From AA29 sp041481445 (GTDB taxonomy: Bacteria; Acidobacteriota; Vicinamibacteria; Fen-336), in the NCBI GenBank assembly GCA_041481445.1, contig JBGPBV010000089.1, positions 1 to 27,330 of the forward strand: a stretch of 27,330 nucleotides of DNA. Reading direction: 5' to 3'. Position numbers and translations under genes: made by a program. Under the pieces are notes generated by a model that saw nothing but the letters and a program-made list of their open reading frames with translations, was not told the origin of the DNA and ran no database searches. Of this stretch, positions 17,994 to 24,837 are shown in pieces; the first letter of the stretch is position 1; each line of letters opens with the position of its first letter.

Positions 17994-19031
17994 TTACTCG
18001 CCGGCGACCGAGCGGGCGCCGGTGTCGACGACTTCGAAATCCGAGCCCTTCACCCGCGAGAGGGTCTCCAGGCCCTTCAGGCGGCGGTCGGGCGCGATCG
18101 ACATCAGCCAGTCGCTCCCGTTGTCGGCCACGAACATCCCGTAGGTCTTCAGGCCCTTGAGGACGGCCTGGGCGTGCGGCGGGAACGAGGACACGTCGAA
18201 GTCCTTCCGCAGCCGGAAGCGCTCGCCCATGCGCGGCAGGCTCGTGTCCTTGTGCGGGCTGGCCCAGTGGGTGGCGGGCAGGACGTAGGCGCGCCGCGAC
18301 CGGCGGACCGTGAACCGCATCGCGTGCTCGACCAGGCCGCGCGCGCACTCGTCGTAGCGGACCACGGCCGGGAAGATGGGTAGCCCGGCGGCATCGGACG
18401 AGGTCCAGCGCTCCGGCCGCAGCGCCCCCGTCTTCAAGTTGAAGGTCGCCTCGTTCGAGGCCTCCCAGCCCGCGTCCGTCCGGCGTCCCTGCCAGAACTC
18501 GTAGAGGAGCGCGTTCACGGGATCGACCACGATGACGTGGCGGTCGCCGGTGCCGTGGCGCTGGAGGTCCTCCAGGGTCTGGCCCTCCCTGGGCAGGGCC
18601 TTGGTGTCCTCGTTGCGCTGGAGCGGCCAGTTCTCGATGGGCGCGTTGTCGGGCACGGGATAGGGGCCGGGATCGGACTCGCTGGCGTAGAGCAGGAGCT
18701 TCACCGGCACGCGCTTCTGGTCGGGGGGGACGACGATGAAGCCCATGTCGAGGTTGTAGCCGAGGCTCTTGTCCGCGCCGATGCCCGCGATGATGCGCGC
18801 GGAATCCGCGTGCACGGGGGCGGCCGAGATGTCCTGGTTCCACGCGTTGTCCGGCGGGAGGACCTGGAGCGCGGACAGGATGGCGTCCGCCTCCGGGGTG
18901 TCGAACATCACGGGCTTCGTGATCTTCGGCAGGGGGGGACGCTCGCGACCGGCGGCGGCGGCGAGCCCGGCCAGGCCACCCAACAGCGTGGCCCCGATGA
19001 CCAACGCTCCCCGGCGATCAATTCCCTTCAT
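17994..19031 (-). CDS. Conserved exported protein of unknown function
   Basis: A 345-residue exported protein. The N-terminus MKGIDRRGALVIGATLLGG, followed by LAGLAAAAG, has a twin-arginine and a hydrophobic core, so Tat or Sec export is likely. The mature part is a compact domain I remember from uncharacterised environmental proteins but cannot name. Conserved-looking blocks are PPDNAWNQDIS (59-69), SLGYNLDMGFIVVPPDQ, PYPVPDNAPIENWP, GDRHVIVVDPVNALLYEFW, GLPIFPAVVRYDECARGLVEHAMRF (a YDE and an EHAMR with possible active-site acids and His), YVLPATHWAS and YGMFVADNGSDW. No known catalytic motif was recognised. ATG 19031 overlaps the stop of the lyase gene (ATGA), with AGGAG upstream. Placement between a polysaccharide lyase and a sugar oxidoreductase suggests a carbohydrate role, either binding or an unrecognised enzyme. 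Confidence 0.8.
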   Translation of the reverse strand: MKGIDRRGALVIGATLLGGLAGLAAAAGRERPPLPKITKPVMFDTPEADAILSALQVLPPDNAWNQDISAAPVHADSARIIAGIGADKSLGYNLDMGFIVVPPDQKRVPVKLLLYASESDPGPYPVPDNAPIENWPLQRNEDTKALPREGQTLEDLQRHGTGDRHVIVVDPVNALLYEFWQGRRTDAGWEASNEATFNLKTGALRPERWTSSDAAGLPIFPAVVRYDECARGLVEHAMRFTVRRSRRAYVLPATHWASPHKDTSLPRMGERFRLRKDFDVSSFPPHAQAVLKGLKTYGMFVADNGSDWLMSIAPDRRLKGLETLSRVKGSDFEVVDTGARSVAGE

Positions 19032-21352
19032 CGGTTGATTCTCCTCAGGCGCAGCCGGCCGTCCTTCCCGTTCCAGGGCGTCGTGATGACGCCGGCATCG
19101 CTGGCCTCGATCTCGGTCCGCCAGACCGGCGCTCCCGGCGCGAAGCCGGACGTGAATTGCAGGTCGTACACCGCGCCCGGCACGAGCCCCGCGATCACCA
19201 GGGACGCGCTCGGCGCGTCCGGGAGCGTGGCCTCGCCCTCGTCGAGCGGCGCCGGCTCCGTCCCCAGGAGGACGGCCGCTTCCCCGGCCACGATCGCGCC
19301 CGCCAGCCCCTTGCCCTGGACGAGGGGATCGATGCGCAGCGGCGCGGCGCCACGGTCGCCGATCTCGAGGACGCTGAGGAACACGTCGTCGCGCGCCGGC
19401 GTGCGGGGCGAGACCTCGATGCGCCACCCTCCCGGGACCACCGCCTTCCGGTTCGACGGCGACAGCCGCTCGAGGTCGGCCCCCCAGAACGTCTTCCACA
19501 TCTTCTTTAGATAGGGGTCCTCGGGGAGAGGCCCGCCCGCGGGCGGATCCAGCGGCCAGTTCTGGCCCGATCCCCAGCCCCCGCCCCTCTCGTCGCCCGG
19601 CGTCCAGAACTCCCAGCCTTGTCCTCCGCGTGCAATCACGTCGCGCTGCGTGGGCAACAGCGAATGCACGCGGAGCTGTCCGTTGCCATCCGCGAACGTA
19701 ATCACCCGCGCGTTCGCGTACGACGTGCCCCCCTGGCCGATCGACCGACCGGGGTCCCCGCCCTCGACCCTGGGCTCGGCCACGCCATGGAGGAGCCAGG
19801 CCTTGCGATAGGCGGGATCGGCGCTCTTGACACGGTCGAGCACGAACAGGACGCGGGAGCGCGGGAGCCACAGCAGGTCGCGCACGAAGCGCTCGACCTT
19901 GGCCGGGTGATAGGCCCGCGTGCCGTCGCCGCGCACGTACGTGTACCGGCCGGGGACGGCCTCGAAGGCCTCGATGCGCCCGCGGTCCCAGAGGTCGCGG
20001 GTCTGCCGCCAGTCCTGGAGGCTGCGCACGGAGTTCCAGAAGCGCGACGAGTCCATCCGTTGCCCGCCGTCGTTGGCGGCCGGCCACAGGTTCTCCCCCC
20101 AGAAGAAGGTCTCGCCCGGCTCGTAGACGAGCATCGTGTTGTGGGCGACGGTGCGCCGGTAGTAGTTCAGGTAGTGTGGGCTCTCCGTCTCCGTGTAATC
20201 CGCCCCCGTGTCCAGCGCGAGCTGTCCCTGGTGGTAGATCGCGAACTGGTTCGTGTCGAGGTGGTCGTGCTTGGCGAAGTAGGGGCCGCACGAGAACTCG
20301 ATCCAGGTGGCGTCGGGGCCCCAGCCGTCGCGCAGCACGACGTGGCCGACGCCGGGGAAGAGCCGCTCGCGCGGCAGCTCCTCCGCGCTCGCCCCCGCGG
20401 GATCGCGGGGGGCCACCGCCTCGTCGCGCCAGAGGAACTCGAGGACGGGGATGCGCCAGGCGGCCGGGAGCCATCCGCTCTTCTGGAGCATCCAGGCCGC
20501 GAAGGGGTCCTTGAAGCGATGGACGGCGTAGCCGAGCACCACGTCGTCCACCGCGTCGAGGTGCGGGAACTCGTTGTCGTCGTCGCGCGCGGTCGAGCCG
20601 TCGGGCAGGACCTTGTAGAGGTAGGTCGGCCCCATCGAGCGGAAGACGCCGTAGCGGCGCGCGGGATCCTCGCCGGTGGTGGTCCGGCGGAGCTCGGCCA
20701 TGAGGGCCAGCGGCGCCCAGGTGATGCGCATGTAGTCCATCGACTCGTGGTACGCGCCCTCCGGGTTCACGAGCTCGGTCGTCTCCAGGATGTTGTCGAG
20801 CGCGCTCGCCGCCGCCGCCCGCAGGGGCGCCGCCCGACCCTCCACCGACGGATGCCCTTCGACCGCGGCCAGCGCGAACACGGCCAGCGCGAGCTCGCGC
20901 ACGGTGTGGTTGTGATAGGAGGCCTGCGCGGGGTCGGCCAGGGACGGCAACGCGAGCATCCGCTGGGCGCCGTCCACGAGCTCGCCGGCCACGCGGTCCT
21001 TCAAGGCGGCGTCGAAGCCGGGCCAGGCGTACAGCCAGTCGAAGGCGAGCGACCAGTTGAGGTACTGGAGGTACAGGCTGGAGCCGCCCTTGGCGGGCAG
21101 GTGGCTCCCCCGCATCTGCTCCACGGCGCGACGCGCGAGCGACTCGTCGCCGGAAAGGAGGTAGCCGAGCGCCCAACCGGGAAGGTCGTCCGAGGGTCGC
21201 GCGCCGTCGGCGTAGCGGGCCTTCAGGGCGGGGAGGCCGCTGAACGCGTCGCGCGGAGCCACGAGCAGGCGAGGGCGCTCCGGCCCCGCGCGCGACGAGG
21301 TCGCCAGGGCCAGGGCGGCCAGGGCCAGGGCGGCGGTGCGCGCCGCCTTCAT
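19028..21352 (-). CDS. Heparinase II/III-like polysaccharide lyase
   Basis: A 774-residue exported protein of the heparinase II/III-like lyase group, which cleaves uronate-containing polymers (heparin, heparan, alginate, related) by beta-elimination. The signal peptide (1-22) includes a doubled ALALA unit. An alpha/alpha toroid region (about 30-330) carries NWSLAFDWLYAW (99-110), YHNHTVRELAL (146-156, N148/H149) and EGAYHESMDYMRI (198-210, Y201/H202/Y207), where this fold puts catalytic Asn, His and Tyr. The heparinase II/III beta-sheet domain follows, with AKHDHLDTNQF (360-370), GQLALDTGADY and VAHNTMLVY (402-410). A late LEIGDRG to LRRINR stretch ends the protein. ATG 21352 overlaps the stop of the DUF4091 gene (ATGA), with GGAGAG upstream. 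Family membership is good. The polymer cleaved cannot be told from sequence, and a hydrolase activity cannot be excluded. Confidence 0.85.
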   Translation of the reverse strand: MKAARTAALALAALALATSSRAGPERPRLLVAPRDAFSGLPALKARYADGARPSDDLPGWALGYLLSGDESLARRAVEQMRGSHLPAKGGSSLYLQYLNWSLAFDWLYAWPGFDAALKDRVAGELVDGAQRMLALPSLADPAQASYHNHTVRELALAVFALAAVEGHPSVEGRAAPLRAAAASALDNILETTELVNPEGAYHESMDYMRITWAPLALMAELRRTTTGEDPARRYGVFRSMGPTYLYKVLPDGSTARDDDNEFPHLDAVDDVVLGYAVHRFKDPFAAWMLQKSGWLPAAWRIPVLEFLWRDEAVAPRDPAGASAEELPRERLFPGVGHVVLRDGWGPDATWIEFSCGPYFAKHDHLDTNQFAIYHQGQLALDTGADYTETESPHYLNYYRRTVAHNTMLVYEPGETFFWGENLWPAANDGGQRMDSSRFWNSVRSLQDWRQTRDLWDRGRIEAFEAVPGRYTYVRGDGTRAYHPAKVERFVRDLLWLPRSRVLFVLDRVKSADPAYRKAWLLHGVAEPRVEGGDPGRSIGQGGTSYANARVITFADGNGQLRVHSLLPTQRDVIARGGQGWEFWTPGDERGGGWGSGQNWPLDPPAGGPLPEDPYLKKMWKTFWGADLERLSPSNRKAVVPGGWRIEVSPRTPARDDVFLSVLEIGDRGAAPLRIDPLVQGKGLAGAIVAGEAAVLLGTEPAPLDEGEATLPDAPSASLVIAGLVPGAVYDLQFTSGFAPGAPVWRTEIEASDAGVITTPWNGKDGRLRLRRINR
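21303..21332 (-). repeat. Perfect 15-bp direct duplication in the lyase signal peptide
   Basis: Two identical adjacent 15-bp units, 21303-21317 and 21318-21332 (GCCAGGGCCAGGGCG on the plus strand). On the coding strand they give a doubled Ala-Leu-Ala-Leu-Ala run in the hydrophobic core of the signal peptide, so the duplication lengthens the core without changing frame. Confidence 0.8.
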
Positions 21353-23139
21353 CGCTTCTCTCCGCCTGCGCCGGCGATCGCGCGCGCCAGGGCCATTCGC
21401 GCCGCCTCGTAGGCCTCCCCCGTCTCCGCGAACCCGACGGTGTCGAGGGCGTCGGAGAACACGCGCGGGACGACCGCGCGCAGCGCCTCGTCCACGGCCG
21501 CGGTCAGCCCGAGCCGCCGGGCCAGCGTGAGGTACTGATGGTCCTGGAGTCCCCGCCGCAGGTTCGCGAGCTGAACGCTGGCCACCGGCCCCGCCAGGCC
21601 GCGGTCCTCCTCCGGGTGCACCTTCTCCTCCCCCGGGTAGAGCAGGACGCCGTCGCCGTTGATGTAGCCGTGGTCGGTCTTGTTCGGCTGCCCGCGGTTG
21701 TCGAAGGTGATGGGCTCGGCCCACACGTCCTGGCGGCGCTCGCCCTGCTTCTGCCGGTTGTGCTGCCAGTGCACGCCGTGCCAGTAGAAGTAGACGTCGA
21801 CGTCGTGCTTGAAGGCGGCCCAGGCGATCGCGCGCGCCTCGGTGGCGGGGGCGTCGATCACGATGGCGGGGCCGTTCGGGCGTCCCCCGTTGTAGGTCCA
21901 GTACGAGCGGCCGCGGGCGCGCTCCCGGGCCGCGCGGCCGATGTCGAAGCCCTGCGGTCCCGCGCACCAGATGTCGATCGAGTCGTCGAGCTCCTTCACC
22001 CAGTGCTTGGTGACGAAGACGGGCAGGCGCTTCCCGGGTCCGGGGTTCGAGTGCACGTTCGCGGCGAGGGCACGGATCTCCGCGAACTCCGAGGGCGCGG
22101 GCTCGTCCGGCATGTAGAGGAACGTCTTCGCCCCCGGCACCGCCGCCGAGAGGAACGTCATCCAGGAGTCGGCCCGCCGCCAGGCGACGGCCTGGTCCTC
22201 CCAGCCCGGGCCCGGACCGTAGAACGAGCGCGGGACGATCCGGTGGCCCACGCCCTCCCCGGGTCCCTCATAGCCGGCGGCGCGCGAGAAATCGGAGCCG
22301 TCGAACCGGCCCTGGCTCCGGCGCACGGCGTCCTCGTCGTAGGCGTGGACCAGCTCGATCCGGTAGCGGTGCGCGAACCGGTGATAGACGGCGTCGAGGT
22401 TGCGGCCGTGGTAGAGCTCGGGCTGCGAGGGCTCGTAGTAGACCATCGCGTCCATGCTGTTCGCGTCCGGCAGGGTGAAGCCGAAGACCTGCATCTCGAG
22501 GGGCACGCGCCGGGCGCGCCCGTCCGCGGTGACGGTGACGGTGCCGTCGTAGGTTCCGGCCGGCAGGTCGCGCGGCGTGTACACCTCGATCCAGAGCGCC
22601 TGGTTCCGCGACGGGGCCACGGTGAGCGGAAGGCCCCCGCGACCCGCGCGCGCGTTCTCGGGCACGAGCTGGACGGGCTTCCAGCCCCGCGTGTCCTTCG
22701 GCGCCGCCGCGCTGTCGGGCATCCAGGCCCACTCCGCGTGCGTGGTCTGGGTGACGTGCATGTAGTGCACGGCGAAGATCTGGATGGGACGGCCCACGGA
22801 CTGCGAGGGATCGGCGCCGGGAGGGGCGTACACGAGGCGCCGTGAGCCGTCGCGCGGGTGCAGCTCGGGCAGGGCCGCGCCGAGCGCCCGGATGCCGCGC
22901 GCGTCCGACTCCACCATCACCTGGAAGGCGATGACCTCGTTGCGCGCCCCGAAGATCCGCGCCTTCGTGCCGTCCCAGACCGAGTTGCGGGCACGCAGGG
23001 GGCTGGCGAGGTCGTCCTGATCGACCTTGTCGCCGTCGCTGAGAGCCCATACGCGCGCGACACCCGCCTGCACGCTCGCCGACGCGGCCAGGAAGACCAG
23101 GGTCACGATGGTGGCCGGCCGGGCGAGACGGTCGTTCAT
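21349..23139 (-). CDS. DUF4091-domain protein, GH123-like putative N-acetylhexosaminidase
   Basis: A 596-residue exported protein. DUF4091 is related to the catalytic barrel of GH123, whose characterised members are beta-N-acetylgalactosaminidases acting through substrate-assisted catalysis. Signal peptide about 1-25. An N-terminal beta-rich part (about 30-225) includes NEVIAFQVMVES, ALWIEVYTPRDLPAGTYDGTVTV and VPLEMQVFGFTLPD, the usual lead-in of this family. The barrel follows: DAMVYYEPSQPELY (230-243), FLYMPDEPAPSEF (340-352) with the adjacent D345-E346 pair expected at a GH123-type active site, FKHDVDVYFYWHGVHW, and a late LRRGLQDHQYLTLARRLG, a hallmark DUF4091 C-terminus. ATG 23139 overlaps the stop of the symporter gene (ATGA). 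An amino-sugar substrate would agree with nagB in the same operon, but hydrolysis of any given glycan is unproven. Confidence 0.85.
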   Translation of the reverse strand: MNDRLARPATIVTLVFLAASASVQAGVARVWALSDGDKVDQDDLASPLRARNSVWDGTKARIFGARNEVIAFQVMVESDARGIRALGAALPELHPRDGSRRLVYAPPGADPSQSVGRPIQIFAVHYMHVTQTTHAEWAWMPDSAAAPKDTRGWKPVQLVPENARAGRGGLPLTVAPSRNQALWIEVYTPRDLPAGTYDGTVTVTADGRARRVPLEMQVFGFTLPDANSMDAMVYYEPSQPELYHGRNLDAVYHRFAHRYRIELVHAYDEDAVRRSQGRFDGSDFSRAAGYEGPGEGVGHRIVPRSFYGPGPGWEDQAVAWRRADSWMTFLSAAVPGAKTFLYMPDEPAPSEFAEIRALAANVHSNPGPGKRLPVFVTKHWVKELDDSIDIWCAGPQGFDIGRAARERARGRSYWTYNGGRPNGPAIVIDAPATEARAIAWAAFKHDVDVYFYWHGVHWQHNRQKQGERRQDVWAEPITFDNRGQPNKTDHGYINGDGVLLYPGEEKVHPEEDRGLAGPVASVQLANLRRGLQDHQYLTLARRLGLTAAVDEALRAVVPRVFSDALDTVGFAETGEAYEAARMALARAIAGAGGEKR

Positions 23140-24836
23140 GCCGCGTCCGCCCGCCGCGTCACACCCCGGACCCGCCCGACGCGGGTGAGGGCCACCGCCA
23201 GGAGCAGGGTCAGGCCGCCGTAGAGCACGACCGTGCTCCTCTCGCCGGGCGCCGCCCACCCGATGAGCAGGAGGCTCAGCACCCCGACGCCCGCGGTGGC
23301 CCGGCTCAGGAATCGGAAGACGGCGGCGGTGGGATCGACGCTGCCCTTGAGCTCGCGCTCCACGTCCACGGGCGTGTCCAGGCGCGCGAACAAGCCGTCG
23401 CGGCGGGCCACCTGGACGGCGTCGCCGCGCCTCCAGAGGCCGGAGGCCAGGAACACCGCGGACGACGTGGGCAGGATGATCAGCACGTTGCGCACGAGGC
23501 TCCAGTGCCCGGCGAAGGCGCCGTAACCGCCGAGCACGAGGCCGACCGCGAAGCTCGAGAGGCCCGACCACGGCGGCGTGCGGCGGACGACGAGGCCCAG
23601 CAGGGCGGGCGGCCCGTAGGCCAGGGAGATGAGGGTGTTGAAGGTGAGCATCACGTCGAAGATGCTCTGCCCTTTCGCGGCCATGCTCATGGCGAGGGCG
23701 GTCATGGTGGCGCCGACCCCGAAGGTCGCCGCCCAGCCCACCACCAGCAACTCCTTCTCCCCCGCCCGCGGCGCGACCAGGCGCTGGTAGATGTCCTTCG
23801 ACACCACCGCCGCGTGCACGTTGAAGAGCCCGGACAGGCTGGACATGGTGGCGCTGAACATCGCGGCCAGCATGATCCCGACCAGGCCGTTCGGGAGCAG
23901 GGTGAGGGCGGCCACCGCGTAGGAGGCCTCGTGCGGGTTGGCCAGGCCCGGCCAGACCGCGTGCAGGTCCGGGTAGACGACGCGCATGGCCAGGGGGGGC
24001 ACGAACCAGAGGAAGGCCCCGAGCACGAAGAGAGCGAAGCACAGCAAGGCCACCTTCTTCGCCGCCCGCTCGTCGGCCACGCTGAAGTAGCGCTGGGCCA
24101 TGGCCGACGTGTTGTAGCCAAAGCTCACCATCAACGTCCAGCAGGCCACGTAGAGCCATCCCTGGTCGGCGGTGAGGCGCAGCGAGGTCAGCTCCGGCGG
24201 CAGGCTGCGGAAGAGACCCCCCAGGCCCCCGACCCGCGAGAGCGACACGAACACCATGACCACCGTGAACGGCATGAGGATCACCGCCTGCAGGAAGTCG
24301 GTGATCACGACCGCCCACAGCCCGCCGATCACGCAGTAGGCCAGGATGACGAGGCCGGAGCCGGCGATCGTCCAGACGAGCGGCAGCGAGCAGGTGGAGG
24401 CCACGAAGAGGCCGAGGCCGTAGAGCATGCTGGCCCCGGTGAAGAGCTGGAAGAGGACGGTGGTCCAGGAGAAGGCCTGGCGCGTCCGCTCGTCGAAACG
24501 CTCGACGAGGTACTCCATCACCGTCGAGATGCGCGCGCGCCGCCAGCGGACGGCGAAGACCCAGTAGCCGAGGAGGAAGGTGGCCGCGTTGCCGAGGTAG
24601 AGGAGCACGGCCACGATCCCGTGCTGGTAGGCGAGGCCGGCGGCGCCGGTGAAGGTCCAGGCGCTGAACCCGCTCATGAAGGAGCTGAGCCCGGCCACCA
24701 GCCAGGGGATGCGGTTGGCGCCCCGGAAGTAGTCGGAGGCGTCCTTGTTGAAGCGGGCGGCGTAGAGGCCGATGCCGACCATCAGCGCCATGTAGGCGGC
24801 GATGACGACGTAGTCGATCCCGGTGACCGTCTTCAT
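23136..24836 (-). CDS. Sodium:solute symporter (SSS family)
   Basis: A 566-residue inner-membrane transporter of the sodium:solute symporter family (SGLT/PutP/PanF type), which imports sugars, acids or vitamins with sodium. It starts VTGIDYVVIAAYMALMVGIGLYAARF, the usual first helix, then DYFRGANRIPWLVAGLSSFMSGFSAWTFTG (about 34-63), the conserved stretch ahead of the unwound helix. About 13 hydrophobic segments can be counted. AAMFSATMSSLSGLFNVHAAVVSKDIYQRL is the family signature with the Ser residues of the second sodium site. A cytosolic loop (about 470-505) precedes the last helices. ATG 24836 follows the upstream TGA after one base. Being in one operon with exported depolymerases and intracellular sugar enzymes, it is the likely importer of the released mono- or oligosaccharide. 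The exact solute is unknown. Confidence 0.9.
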   Translation of the reverse strand: MKTVTGIDYVVIAAYMALMVGIGLYAARFNKDASDYFRGANRIPWLVAGLSSFMSGFSAWTFTGAAGLAYQHGIVAVLLYLGNAATFLLGYWVFAVRWRRARISTVMEYLVERFDERTRQAFSWTTVLFQLFTGASMLYGLGLFVASTCSLPLVWTIAGSGLVILAYCVIGGLWAVVITDFLQAVILMPFTVVMVFVSLSRVGGLGGLFRSLPPELTSLRLTADQGWLYVACWTLMVSFGYNTSAMAQRYFSVADERAAKKVALLCFALFVLGAFLWFVPPLAMRVVYPDLHAVWPGLANPHEASYAVAALTLLPNGLVGIMLAAMFSATMSSLSGLFNVHAAVVSKDIYQRLVAPRAGEKELLVVGWAATFGVGATMTALAMSMAAKGQSIFDVMLTFNTLISLAYGPPALLGLVVRRTPPWSGLSSFAVGLVLGGYGAFAGHWSLVRNVLIILPTSSAVFLASGLWRRGDAVQVARRDGLFARLDTPVDVERELKGSVDPTAAVFRFLSRATAGVGVLSLLLIGWAAPGERSTVVLYGGLTLLLAVALTRVGRVRGVTRRADAA

Positions 24837-24837
24837 C

